From assembly GCA_016278505.1 (NCBI GenBank), contig JADQBQ010000028.1:31032-95031 (forward strand): 64,000 bases of DNA, written 5' to 3'. This DNA comes from Clostridiales bacterium (GTDB lineage: Bacteria > Bacillota > Desulfotomaculia > Desulfotomaculales > VENG01). Of this stretch, positions 32,127 to 41,278 are shown piece by piece. The position numbers and the translations under genes are program-made. Position 1 is the first letter of the stretch. Each line of letters opens with the position of its first letter. The notes below the pieces were generated by a model that searched no databases, was not told the origin of the DNA, and worked only from the letters and a program-made list of their open reading frames with translations.

Positions 32127-32401
32127 AATGTACTACTTTAAGTGTTGTGCATTTTAATGCAATTTATCAAGCTCGTGTCGATTATAGTACATTCAATGAT
32201 CAAAGTCCATTATATAAGCTTTAATTTTATGTTAAATTATTTTTGCAAATAGTATGCCATCTTGCTGCGCACAGTAGAATTGGGGTATTTAGTGATATAG
32301 GGAATTTTTCTATAAAAATATTGTGAAAATTGATGTATGATATCAAGCAGGGTGTTAGTTGAAATTTGACAGTTAAATTTCCTATATGGGGAGAAATAGC
32401 T

Positions 32402-33946
32402 ATGGACAGACTTTTTTCACAATTGACCAGCCACCGTATAAGCTCCCAATTTTTGTTTATTGTAATATTGCTTTTGCTTATTCCCGTGTTGGTAATGCTT
32501 TATGACCTGTACTACGCAAGCCGGACTGAGGAAGCGATGCTCCAAGATTACGAGAATAAGCTACAGTCAACAGTGGACTCTGTTATTATCCCCAAGATGA
32601 AGGAAAATCTTCATCGTCGCTTGGATGGAAAGGGATTTAAGGAGTTAGGAATTGATGCGAAGGAGAAATACCTGGAGCGTGCTTTTAACAATAACGCCAG
32701 TATGCTGGTACCTAGTAATCCTGGCGTACGTTTTGGCATGTACATCCCGGATAATAAAAAAGTCTTCATTAAGGGGTTTTTACACCAGTACAGGGATTTA
32801 ACACCCAGGGAGCAGGAAAGGCGGGAAGAAAGGGTTCTTAGTGAAGCTAAAAGTGGTTTAACAGCCGTGGCGGCTAGTGGAAAGCCTTTATCGAAGTTGA
32901 CTAGAAGCCTGAATGACGAAACATACGAGTACCTTTCTCCACTAGTTTACAAAGGGGAACTGGTAACGGTGATTTGGGCCGATACACGTTTAAACCCTAT
33001 CATTGCGCAGAGTCGGAATTTTTTATCACTGATTAAATATGTAGCACTTTTCGGGCTGTGTTTCGGTGCACTGGGATCTTTGTTTATCATTCGCAATTTG
33101 ACCTTTAGCGTAAATACCATTAAAAACGGTCTTTATAACATGCAAAAAGATATTCATACAAAAATCCCCACGCTGAATGGTGAAATTGGAGAAATAGCCG
33201 GTGCCATAAACCAGATGGCCCGTTCGGTGGAAGAAAAAGAAAAACTGGAGGCGGAGCTAAGGCGTTCTGAACGACTTGCCTCGTTGGGACGTTTGGTGGC
33301 AGGAGTAGCTCATGAATTGCGTAATCCTATAGGAATTGTAAAAACATCCACGCAATTAATGGAACATGAATTAAAAGACAGTGTGCCGGAGATTCTGGAA
33401 TTCTCTGAAGTAATAAATGAACAGGTGGACCGTCAAAACAGGGTCATTAAAGAACTCTTGGATTTCGGTAGGCCAAGTAGGCCGGTTGTTGAAAGCATAT
33501 CTATTAACGCCTTGTTGGAAAAGGTTCTGATATTTACAAAGGCTATGCTTCGGCAGCATAATATAGAATTAAAGTTATCTATTGCAAATCAACTCCCGGT
33601 AGTTCGGGTTGATGGTGAACAAATTAAACAAGTGTTTGTAAATCTTATTTTGAATGCTGTGCAGGCCATGCCTGAAGGTGGAACCTTAACGATCAGTACC
33701 TTTGTCTATGATGGATATGTATGTACATGCTTTGCTGATACCGGGAATGGAATTCCAGAGGGAGAGCTTCAGAGTATCTTTGATCCCTTTTTTACCACTA
33801 AGGAAACAGGTACCGGTCTGGGGCTTTCTATCAGTCACCGGATTGTTACAATAAATAAAGGCACTATAGATGCGGAAAGTAGTGAGAACGGTACTGTGTT
33901 TACTGTTAAATTTGCTCTACCCGCAGAGACCGGGGGTGATTTTTGA
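32402..33946 (+). CDS. Sensor histidine kinase, copy 2 (NtrB-like partner of the sigma-54 activator)
   Basis: 514 residues, ATG at 32402 behind TGGGGAGA; an upstream in-frame start at 32366 lacks a ribosome binding site. Same build as the kinase at 11116: N-terminal membrane segment (FLFIVILLLLIPVLVMLYDL), extracytoplasmic sensor, second membrane segment near 220, HAMP, HisKA with His at about 304 (GVAHELRNPIG), and HATPase (DTGNGIP, TGTGLGLSIS). Stop TGA overlaps the ATG of the regulator by one base, so the pair is coupled. Confidence 0.95.
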   Translation: MDRLFSQLTSHRISSQFLFIVILLLLIPVLVMLYDLYYASRTEEAMLQDYENKLQSTVDSVIIPKMKENLHRRLDGKGFKELGIDAKEKYLERAFNNNASMLVPSNPGVRFGMYIPDNKKVFIKGFLHQYRDLTPREQERREERVLSEAKSGLTAVAASGKPLSKLTRSLNDETYEYLSPLVYKGELVTVIWADTRLNPIIAQSRNFLSLIKYVALFGLCFGALGSLFIIRNLTFSVNTIKNGLYNMQKDIHTKIPTLNGEIGEIAGAINQMARSVEEKEKLEAELRRSERLASLGRLVAGVAHELRNPIGIVKTSTQLMEHELKDSVPEILEFSEVINEQVDRQNRVIKELLDFGRPSRPVVESISINALLEKVLIFTKAMLRQHNIELKLSIANQLPVVRVDGEQIKQVFVNLILNAVQAMPEGGTLTISTFVYDGYVCTCFADTGNGIPEGELQSIFDPFFTTKETGTGLGLSISHRIVTINKGTIDAESSENGTVFTVKFALPAETGGDF

Positions 33947-35313
33947 TGACATCAACTATTTTGATTATTGATGATGAGGAGCATATGTGCTGGGCGCTGC
34001 AGCGGGCTATGCAGCAGGAGGGTTACCAGACTCGAGTTGCAAACCGGGGGCCGGACGGGCTTAAAATTATTCAAGAGGAAGATCCATCCCTGGTGGTGCT
34101 CGACTTAAAAATGCCTGAGATGGACGGGCTGGAGGTTTTAAAACACGCTTTGGAAATAAATCCGAGACTTCCTGTGATTATACTTACCGCTCATGGAACA
34201 ATTGAAACCGCCATTGAAGCCATGAAGATGGGGGCGGTTGACTATATTACCAAGCCCTTTGATCTGGATGAGTTAAAATTAGTTATTAAGCAGAATTTAG
34301 TGGTTGCCCAACTGGCAACAGAGGTTACTTTCCTCAGGTCACAATTAACCAAGGAATATAACAATATGGTTGGTGAGAGCCAGGCTTTTCAAGAAGTAGT
34401 ACATCTTATTGAGCGGGTCTCCCAGACGAATGTTAATGTTCTTGTTACCGGTGAAAGCGGGACCGGCAAGGAAGTGGTTGCGGTGGCTATCCACCGGAGC
34501 AGCCCTCGCAAGAACGGTCCTTTTGTACCTGTCAATTGTGCAGCACTACCCGAGCAGCTTTTGGAAAGCGAGCTCTTCGGTCACGAAAAAGGAGCTTTTA
34601 CAGGTGCTTACTCTCGGAAAACAGGGCGTTTTGAACTGGCTGACAAAGGAACCATCTTTCTTGATGAAATAGGAGAACTTCCTTTAAGTATGCAGGCTAA
34701 ATTATTGCGGGTTTTACAAGAAAAATCATTTGAGCGGGTTGGGGGAACTAAAAACCTTTCTGTTGACGTACGGGTAATTGCGGCTACAAATCGCCAATTG
34801 GAAAAAGCTATCGAAAAAGGAGAGTTCCGTGAAGATCTTTATTATAGGTTAAATGTTATGCCAATTAATATTCCACCGCTGCGAGAGCGTCGGGAGGATG
34901 TGTCTTTATTGGTGGATCACATCATAAATAAACTCAAACCCACCTATGGGTCTAAGCAGATATCTCCGGCAGTCCTGGAATTGTTTAAGCGATATGATTG
35001 GCCCGGTAATATACGTGAACTTCAAAATGTAATTGAGCGGGCAGCTATTATTAGCAGGGGGGAAGAAATACACCCTGAACACTTGCCGGAAGAAATTCGC
35101 GGCATAAAGGCCAAGGTAGATAAGAAAATAGGTATCGATTTACCAGAGGAGGGTCTTTCCCTGGAAGAAGTTGAAAAACAACTGCTGTTAAAAGCGCTGG
35201 AAAAGAGTCGTGGTAACCAGAGTAAAGCGGCAGAACTGCTGGGGATAACGCGGTCCACTTTTATTTACAGGTGCCAAAAACACAGTATATTAAAGAATCA
35301 GTCACAATCGTGA
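33946..35313 (+). CDS. NtrC-family sigma-54-dependent response regulator
   Basis: 455 residues. Receiver domain with phospho-acceptor Asp at about 53 (VVLDLKMPEMDG), AAA+ domain with Walker A GESGTGKE, the sigma-54 contact loop GAFTGA and Walker B GTIFLDEIGEL, then a Fis-type helix-turn-helix (GNQSKAAELLGITRSTF). Start ATG at 33946, GGGGGTGAT upstream. It is the only sigma-54 activator in the window and the natural candidate to act at the sigma-54 promoter at 9305, although no direct link is visible. Confidence 0.96.
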   Translation: MTSTILIIDDEEHMCWALQRAMQQEGYQTRVANRGPDGLKIIQEEDPSLVVLDLKMPEMDGLEVLKHALEINPRLPVIILTAHGTIETAIEAMKMGAVDYITKPFDLDELKLVIKQNLVVAQLATEVTFLRSQLTKEYNNMVGESQAFQEVVHLIERVSQTNVNVLVTGESGTGKEVVAVAIHRSSPRKNGPFVPVNCAALPEQLLESELFGHEKGAFTGAYSRKTGRFELADKGTIFLDEIGELPLSMQAKLLRVLQEKSFERVGGTKNLSVDVRVIAATNRQLEKAIEKGEFREDLYYRLNVMPINIPPLRERREDVSLLVDHIINKLKPTYGSKQISPAVLELFKRYDWPGNIRELQNVIERAAIISRGEEIHPEHLPEEIRGIKAKVDKKIGIDLPEEGLSLEEVEKQLLLKALEKSRGNQSKAAELLGITRSTFIYRCQKHSILKNQSQS

Positions 35314-35343
35314 AAGAATTATTCTATATGTTACTTGTTTTAA

Positions 35344-35371
35344 AATTCCCGCTTTTTTTAAAGCGGGAATT
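35344..35371. terminator. Hairpin after the sigma-54 regulator
   Basis: AATTCCCGCTT (35344-35354) pairs perfectly with AAGCGGGAATT (35361-35371). The T-rich flank is stronger on the minus strand. Confidence 0.65.
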
Positions 35372-35535
35372 GCCTTTATCACTTTGGAATATACCTCGCT
35401 ATATATATATGGAGCGCGCTTTTCTTTTGATCGCTCTGGGCTACATAATACTGACTTGACTTATATTGTGTGTAATGATAAATATTGAAATAATAAGCAT
35501 CTCATTTGATTTGTATTAGAAAGGATGGGGGAGAG

Positions 35536-36675
35536 ATGAAACTAAAAAAGAACTCTTTCGCTTATATTGGCCTGATAGCTTTTGTAGCTGGCATTATGTT
35601 TATGGGTGGCTGCTTGTTGGGCGGTGACCTGTCCGGCCAAAAGGTCCCCGGAGTGGACGGAGGTAATGCCGGGGCAGTGCAGGTAAAACCGGGCGTGGGC
35701 TCGGACGCTATTGCTAATATGGTCGATACTGCCGGGAAGGCAGTGGTCAAAATAAGTACCACTAAAATTGTCAGCTCCCAGGATCAGTTTTCAAGTGACC
35801 CTTTTTTCCGTTACTTTTTTGGGCAGCAGCCCAGAGAACAAAAACAAACGGGCATTGGATCCGGCTTTATCGTTTCCCAGGATGGGCTGGTGATTACTAA
35901 TGAGCATGTAATTTCAGGAGCAACTGACATTAAGGTAACTATTGGTGGTAAGGAAAAGGAGTACAATGCCAAAGTGGTGGGGGCTGACTATGACTTGGAT
36001 CTGGCGGTACTAAAAATAGAGGGTGCCAGCAGCCTGCCGTATTTAAAAATGGGAGACTCAAGTAAAGTAAAAGCCGGTAACTGGGCTGTAGCCATTGGTA
36101 ACCCCTTTGGGTTTGACCATACTGTTACTGTAGGAGTGATAAGTGCTAAGGGGCGCCCTATTACAGTTGAAAACAGACACTATGAAAATTTACTGCAAAC
36201 CGATGCCGCCATTAACCCGGGGAACAGTGGTGGTCCCTTATTAAATTTAAAGGGTGAAGTGATCGGAATCAATACCGCTGTGGCACAGGCACAGGGTATC
36301 GGGTTTGCAATTCCCACCAATACTGTTAAGAGTGTATTAGACGAGCTGAAAAATCAAGGCAAGGTTTCGCACCCCTGGCTGGGGATTCAAATGAGTGATT
36401 TAGATCAAGACCTTGCACAGTACTTTGACCTTCAAAGTACCGATGGTGTTGTTATTTTGGGAGTAATACCCGGAAGCCCGGCGGAGCAGGGAGGCTTGCA
36501 GCAAAGGGATGTTATTCTGGAACTTGACGGTAAAAAAATAAAGGATGCCCAACAGCTGGCTAAGGCCATAGAAGAGATGAAAATAGGGCAAAAGGCCACT
36601 TTACTTGTTTATCGCAACGGTCGATTGCTCAACCTGACCTTCGCAGTGGGAGAAAAGCCATATCAGTTAAGATAA
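35536..36675 (+). CDS. HtrA/DegP-type serine protease with one PDZ domain
   Basis: 379 residues, ATG at 35536 behind GGGGGAGAG. N-terminal membrane anchor (IGLIAFVAGIMFMGGCLLGG), trypsin-like domain with catalytic His (NEHVISG), Asp (DYDLDLAVLKI) and Ser (NPGNSGGPLLN), and one C-terminal PDZ domain (GVIPGSPAEQGGLQ...VILELDGKKI). Works outside the membrane in protein quality control. The Cys in MGGC is only a weak lipobox. Flanked by terminators on both sides, so a single-gene unit. Confidence 0.94.
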   Translation: MKLKKNSFAYIGLIAFVAGIMFMGGCLLGGDLSGQKVPGVDGGNAGAVQVKPGVGSDAIANMVDTAGKAVVKISTTKIVSSQDQFSSDPFFRYFFGQQPREQKQTGIGSGFIVSQDGLVITNEHVISGATDIKVTIGGKEKEYNAKVVGADYDLDLAVLKIEGASSLPYLKMGDSSKVKAGNWAVAIGNPFGFDHTVTVGVISAKGRPITVENRHYENLLQTDAAINPGNSGGPLLNLKGEVIGINTAVAQAQGIGFAIPTNTVKSVLDELKNQGKVSHPWLGIQMSDLDQDLAQYFDLQSTDGVVILGVIPGSPAEQGGLQQRDVILELDGKKIKDAQQLAKAIEEMKIGQKATLLVYRNGRLLNLTFAVGEKPYQLR

Positions 36676-36687
36676 TAGATTGCATAA

Positions 36688-36713
36688 AAAAGGAGGCTAT
36701 TTAGCCTCCTTTT
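36688..36713 (+). terminator. Intrinsic terminator after htrA
   Basis: AAAAGGAGGCTA (36688-36699) pairs with TAGCCTCCTTTT (36702-36713). Confidence 0.9.
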
Positions 36714-36738
36714 GGGTTATATAAAGCAGTTTTTCTAA

Positions 36739-36943
36739 CCTGTCTTTGCGCCCGCTCATTCATTCATCTCGCCGGGCCAGGCTAAGGCTCAGTCTCACGC
36801 TCCAGCGGGGTTCCCGCCCCATTCGCCGTCCTGGCTCAAGGGGCGGCCTCGCACGTCCTGTGCTCGGCCCCGCTTCCGCTTATCGACTTCGCCAAGCCTG
36901 GCCACTGCTCGATTCAATTCATTCGCTATGCGCAAAAGACAGG
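36739..36943. repeat. GC-rich imperfect inverted repeat (MITE-like)
   Basis: About 205 bp. Ends are CCTGTCTTTGCGC (36739-36751) and GCGCAAAAGACAGG (36930-36943); an inner pair GGCCAGGCT/AGCCTGGCC also matches. Overall it folds into a long imperfect hairpin and is richer in G+C than its surroundings. A non-autonomous mobile element or repeated extragenic palindrome is likely. Confidence 0.55.
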
Positions 36944-36966
36944 TTTGTCATTAGTCTCTCCTAAAA

Positions 36967-36979
36967 GGTGCCTGTCCCC
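36967..36979 (-). repeat. Orphan REP/RAYT-type end
   Basis: GGTGCCTGTCCCC (minus strand GGGGACAGGCACC) is like the ends that flank REP-associated transposase elements, and similar in style to the GGGGTCAGGC ends at 54-63 kb. No transposase is next to it. Confidence 0.3.
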
Positions 36980-36988
36980 TTTTTGCTC

Positions 36989-37630
36989 TTATTTCCCCTT
37001 TATTATTTTTTTCAGCCCTTCGGCCACGTATCCGGCAAACTTGCGGCGAAGGGCACTATTTAGTCTTATATCTTTACATACTTCCATTTGAAGTCCAATC
37101 ACCGGCGGCCTGGCATATTGGCGTATAATGTAGCCCCCGGAGAAATAGCCAGTATGTTTGTGCAGCACCTTCCATCCTTCATTGTTCAGTACACGGCTTA
37201 ACTGACCCAGTGCATTACCCGTTAAACTGTTATAGCACCCGGTACCGAAAATAACATGGTGATTACCGTAATTTTTAGTGGAAAATCCATGCACATCCAA
37301 AAGAAAACAAGACCCAAACCGGTCAAGGCACAGCTGGATATACTCCCTCAACTTTCCATGGAACGCATCATAATAATTCCTTCCCGAGGGACCATCAAAG
37401 GCTTCTTCCGGAGGTCGGTTAAAATCTACTTTACTCCTTTTTATACCCGCCGCAACAAAAAAGGGGGCTCCCATCTCCCCGGCAATTTCACCGGCCAGTT
37501 CCCGGGTGTTCAGATCCGCCCGTGGGTTGCCGGTTATACGAAAGGGGATAGATTTAGGCTCCAGAAAACCCCCATGGGGCACGGAAATAACCAGGGGCAT
37601 ATCTCCGGGATAAAATACCAGATACTGCAC
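36989..37630 (-). CDS. N-formylglutamate amidohydrolase family protein
   Basis: 213 residues. VISVPHGG near the N-terminus, a central DFNRPPEEAF block, LLDVHGFS and QMEVCKDIR are the zinc-ligand and active-site regions of the N-formylglutamate amidohydrolase fold (PF05013). The family removes formyl groups from N-formylglutamate in histidine breakdown or acts on related amides; no other histidine-degradation gene is near, so the true substrate is open. It runs leftward behind a short unknown gene. Confidence 0.8.
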   Translation of the reverse strand: MQYLVFYPGDMPLVISVPHGGFLEPKSIPFRITGNPRADLNTRELAGEIAGEMGAPFFVAAGIKRSKVDFNRPPEEAFDGPSGRNYYDAFHGKLREYIQLCLDRFGSCFLLDVHGFSTKNYGNHHVIFGTGCYNSLTGNALGQLSRVLNNEGWKVLHKHTGYFSGGYIIRQYARPPVIGLQMEVCKDIRLNSALRRKFAGYVAEGLKKIIKGK

Positions 37631-37673
37631 TCCCGCACCTACCTTTCCGTCACTAAAACCTTTCCTTTTGCTC

Positions 37674-37952
37674 TCACTTAACTACGGACAGCCCACGGGC
37701 TGTAAATGTAACCGGAAAACTTTGAATGTACCCGGGACGGTAAAAAAAGGACGCTTTATGTGCGGGCTTTTTGATCAATCCTTGGTCTAAAAAAAAATCT
37801 ACATATTGTATGGCTTCTTCTTCAGCCAGACCCAGTTTGTCCATAACTTTAGGCATCGCATAATCAGGATAAAAGGAAGCAACTTGGGCATTATACATTT
37901 CTCTTAACACATTCAAACATTGTTCATTATCTATATCCAATATTATACTCAC
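37674..37952 (-). CDS. Small protein of unknown function (92 residues)
   Basis: Compact, mainly helical N-terminus (DNEQCLNVLREMYNAQ) with a possible winged-helix-like end (FFLDQGLIKKPAHK, FTARGLSVVK). No family recognised. Lies 15 bp downstream of the 196-residue gene on the same strand and probably belongs to the ytfJ-linked operon. Confidence 0.6.
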   Translation of the reverse strand: MSIILDIDNEQCLNVLREMYNAQVASFYPDYAMPKVMDKLGLAEEEAIQYVDFFLDQGLIKKPAHKASFFYRPGYIQSFPVTFTARGLSVVK

Positions 37953-37967
37953 CTTAAACCACCTTCC

Positions 37968-38558
37968 TTAATCCACACCCTTAATTTTTTGCCGCAGTTG
38001 CTCCAAGGAAGGCATAAACTTTTCGTTTATCTGTCCCATTAGTTTGGTCAATTCTTCTTGAAATTGTGGATGTCTGGCAGGGTCTACCTGTGGTCCCTGC
38101 GCCGGGTCAACACCTTTTTCTCGCATGGCAGAATCTATACGGGACCTAAAATCTTGTTCCAGGGATTGGCTTGCCTGCTCCCTGGATTGTAAATAATAAT
38201 TAAACACATGCTCCAATTCTTCCATGATAGGAGACATTGATTCTTTATCTTTCTTTATTTGCAGTAATCCTTCCATTATGCGTTGGTCATCCTGCATAGA
38301 TTGCTCATTCTCCGGGAGAACCAGCCTGGTTATTAAATTATCTTCGAAGGCTTCAAGGATCAGCTTCTGTTGGTCCTGGTCATACTGCTCAACTGTAGTT
38401 AAAATGTCAAATTCAGATTCTGCCAGAAGCCGGCCCACCAGTTTTTGCGCCTCGGGCAGGCATTCCATGCGCATTATATCCGCATCCGTAACGTTTTTGT
38501 TTTTTTCTTCAAATCTCTCCATTGCCTTTTCCCAGGCTGACTTTATTTTGTCTCCCAT
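37968..38558 (-). CDS. Helical protein of unknown function (196 residues)
   Basis: Highly charged, almost entirely helical with likely coiled-coil stretches (EELEHVFNYYLQSREQASQSLEQDF). No membrane segment or catalytic motif. Starts with MGDKIKSAWEKAMERF behind GGGAGG. It sits 35 bp after ytfJ on the same strand, so a link to sporulation is possible but only by position. Confidence 0.65.
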   Translation of the reverse strand: MGDKIKSAWEKAMERFEEKNKNVTDADIMRMECLPEAQKLVGRLLAESEFDILTTVEQYDQDQQKLILEAFEDNLITRLVLPENEQSMQDDQRIMEGLLQIKKDKESMSPIMEELEHVFNYYLQSREQASQSLEQDFRSRIDSAMREKGVDPAQGPQVDPARHPQFQEELTKLMGQINEKFMPSLEQLRQKIKGVD

Positions 38559-38593
38559 GCTAAAACCTCCCTACCTGTTGTCCAATAGTTTTT

Positions 38594-38923
38594 CTAGTCA
38601 ATGTCACCTGAATCCTTCTCCCATAGGCCTGATACCTCAGGTACCACCTGCGTTAAGTCACAGAGGGTATCTTGCCCGTTAAGGGAATAAATAGAAACTT
38701 TATCCTGTTGAATGACAACAACGGCCCGGGGTTCCACTGTTGCGCCCCCGCCGCCACCGCCGGTTCCCAGACCTTCACTGTGCCCGGAACCCAAACCAAT
38801 GCTCAATGAAATAACGGGAACCAGAGTAACAGTTCCCACCGCCACAGGCTCTCCCAGTACTGTTTTGGAATCCATAAGGCTTTCTAGATTAGAAAGTATA
38901 GCTTGCAGTGTCCCTTGCAACAC
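38594..38923 (-). CDS. ytfJ: Spore protein YtfJ (GerW family)
   Basis: 109 residues. ESLMDSKTVLGEPVAVGTVTLVPVISLSIGLGSG followed by a glycine-rich run (GTGGGGGGATVEPRAVVVI) is the diagnostic pattern of YtfJ/GerW, a forespore protein needed in some Bacillus strains for germination responses. It starts after an AGGTAATAACGTG spacer close to the adenine deaminase gene upstream on the same strand. Clear marker that the organism forms endospores. Confidence 0.9.
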   Translation of the reverse strand: MLQGTLQAILSNLESLMDSKTVLGEPVAVGTVTLVPVISLSIGLGSGHSEGLGTGGGGGGATVEPRAVVVIQQDKVSIYSLNGQDTLCDLTQVVPEVSGLWEKDSGDID

Positions 38924-38938
38924 GTTATTACCTCCGGG

Positions 38939-40738
38939 TTATAACTTCCGACTCGGGCTTACTATTTGCCTGCTTTTTACTTCAAACAGCCCTTCCGGCG
39001 ACAATCTCAATTCCGGCAGGTGCGTGGCTGATAAAAATAATAAAGTGTAGTTCAGCTCATAGTGCCGGTGCCCCTTTGCTTCCATTAAACGGCAAAGGTC
39101 ATCAAAATTATGCATATAGTCATCACATTGTTGTTTACTCATATGCTCACCCAAGGACAGGGGCATTTCCAGTACCGGCGACCCGTTATCCATCACCACT
39201 ATACCACCGCCCAGCTCCAGGACGCGCCGGTGGGCCTGCGCCATAGCTTCCGGATGGCGACCTATAACCAGAACTCCTCCGGCTGTGGTATAGGTAGAAG
39301 CAATACCGTCCACGCTATCTGCGAAACCACTGACCAGCCCGTTGCAGACCCAGCGCAAATCCCGGTCTACCAAGGCAGCGAAGTGAAGTCCCGGGCAGTC
39401 TTCAATATCTAAAAGGCCATGCCTTTCCGGTATATTTTTATCCTGCCTTTTGGTAATTACCGGGTTGATAAGTTTGATCACGGGAAATGGCTTACCGGTA
39501 CAGGCAATTTGAAACATATCCGGGGTTATTTTCTTACCTGGTTGGAATATTTCCTTTAAACCATATCTTTGCCAATTTTCCTGTACAAAATTTACTTTAG
39601 GCTCTAATTTTTCAGCCACTACCGCTCCATCTGCCATTACAAGGGACGGAGTGGGATTGTCTAAGGCATCCAGCACAAGTATATCAGCTAACCTGCCCGG
39701 GGCTATTCCTCCCATTTGGTCATCTAACCCGTAATAAGTGGCCACGTTCAATGTTGCCATGGGATAAGCGTCCAACGGCTCAACCCCCTGCTCCATTACC
39801 ACCCTGAGTAAGTAATCAGTAAACCCCCGGTACGGCATAGGAGGTGTTACAGGATCCATGGTTAACATTACCCTTCCCATATGAATCCTTGATTCCAAGA
39901 GCCCCCTAATTAAATCCGGTAAGTCTGGTCTTAACGTACTGAGCCGCAAGGTGGCATAGTATCCTAACCGCAAACGCCGTAAGGCTTCACCGGCATCTAA
40001 ACTCTCATGACACGCGGTGACTCCTGCGGCAGCTAAAGCATTTAGGGTTTTCGCCGACGCCCCGGGTGCATGTCCTTCCACCTTCTTACCCAGCTTCTTG
40101 GCATTAATTACATTTTCAACCATTTGTTCGTCTCCGGCCAACAGTGAAGGCCAATCAGTTAATTCTCCTACTTGCCGGACAGCCGGGGACTCTATGAACT
40201 GAGCCACTCTGTCGGGTCTGAATCTTTCCCGTAATTCATCTGAGTATGTTTGTGAATCAAGCCTTGCACTCCAAAAAATCTTGATCGGAAGCTGAACTGA
40301 ATCATGGATTAAGTTATTTAGACCCTCCACCTCCAGGAATTGATATACAAATAAATTGTCATAAACCATGGAGGTAGTGCCCCGATTTAGGGCAACTTGC
40401 GCCAGCGAAAAAACCACTTGAGCCGGAAATGGATGTGCATGGGGCTCCATGTAGCCCGGGCAAAGAAAGCGACCCGTTACATCTATCACCTGCGTCTTAG
40501 GTCCCACCATACTGTCCGATTCCCCTACGTAAGCAATGTACCCCCCGCTTACAGCCACATTGGCCGGCCAGAGTTCCCGGGTATAAACGTTAATGACGGT
40601 TCCACCCTGGAAATAAATATCAGCGGCATCCTGCCCCCTTGACACCCTGATCAATTTTTTATATTCCTCTGTACCCAGAGGACGAAGCCTGCCGTCTACC
40701 AAAGCTATCCCTTCTTTTACCATTCTATTTATATTCAT
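38939..40738 (-). CDS. ade: Adenine deaminase
   Basis: 599 residues, normal length. Deaminates adenine to hypoxanthine. Metal-binding HAHP motif in GYMEPHAHPFP, EGHAPG and CHESLDAGEAL further on, and a C-terminal domain containing GLVSGFADSVDGIASTYTTAGGVL typical of Ade. Belongs to the amidohydrolase superfamily. Leftward, followed 16 bp later by ytfJ; divergent from the small zinc-ribbon gene at 40983. Confidence 0.93.
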   Translation of the reverse strand: MNINRMVKEGIALVDGRLRPLGTEEYKKLIRVSRGQDAADIYFQGGTVINVYTRELWPANVAVSGGYIAYVGESDSMVGPKTQVIDVTGRFLCPGYMEPHAHPFPAQVVFSLAQVALNRGTTSMVYDNLFVYQFLEVEGLNNLIHDSVQLPIKIFWSARLDSQTYSDELRERFRPDRVAQFIESPAVRQVGELTDWPSLLAGDEQMVENVINAKKLGKKVEGHAPGASAKTLNALAAAGVTACHESLDAGEALRRLRLGYYATLRLSTLRPDLPDLIRGLLESRIHMGRVMLTMDPVTPPMPYRGFTDYLLRVVMEQGVEPLDAYPMATLNVATYYGLDDQMGGIAPGRLADILVLDALDNPTPSLVMADGAVVAEKLEPKVNFVQENWQRYGLKEIFQPGKKITPDMFQIACTGKPFPVIKLINPVITKRQDKNIPERHGLLDIEDCPGLHFAALVDRDLRWVCNGLVSGFADSVDGIASTYTTAGGVLVIGRHPEAMAQAHRRVLELGGGIVVMDNGSPVLEMPLSLGEHMSKQQCDDYMHNFDDLCRLMEAKGHRHYELNYTLLFLSATHLPELRLSPEGLFEVKSRQIVSPSRKL

Positions 40739-40982
40739 TATATCAGCCGGGACAACATCATTCCAGTTACACCATTAGCTTTATACGAGGAAATATGAAT
40801 GAAAACAGGCTTTTAGAGACACACTTCATATTTAGCAGACCTTTAAACATGACGGCATACGAAAGCGGGGGCCTATTTTGCAGGCAAAAATATACCAATT
40901 CCCATCCCCTGATGACCTTTGTTTTGTTCAAGTTGTCATTCAGACTTTTCTTTTTAGCCAAACCGGAATTTCCAGAAGACTC

Positions 40983-41252
40983 ATGATCAGAACAATTCAA
41001 AAGGTATTGGACCGCTACCGCATTTCGCGGCTCACTTTTCCTAATTTCATAGTAGAGATATCCAAAGGCAAAAGCGTAATTATTTTCGCCCGCCGGGTTA
41101 TTCAAGGCGGTCAGTGCCCCAATTGTTCCGAGCCCATTTACCCCCAAAACAGTGCCGTACGAATAATGAGCATCAAAGAAGAAAAGGCACGGCACACTGT
41201 AACCTACGGATGTAAATGCGGTACCATTTTTGGCAAGCAAGAGCCTATTTAA
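40983..41252 (+). CDS. Small zinc-ribbon-like protein (89 residues)
   Basis: ATG at 40983 (weak AGAAG upstream). Contains CPNC and CKC pairs (QCPNCSEPIYP, YGCKCGTIFG) that could bind zinc. An overlapping minus-strand frame is of implausible composition, so I favour this one. No family recognised. It ends 26 bp before the MFS transporter gene and may be co-transcribed. Confidence 0.55.
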   Translation: MIRTIQKVLDRYRISRLTFPNFIVEISKGKSVIIFARRVIQGGQCPNCSEPIYPQNSAVRIMSIKEEKARHTVTYGCKCGTIFGKQEPI

Positions 41253-41278
41253 GTATACTCTTATGAAGGACGATAACT

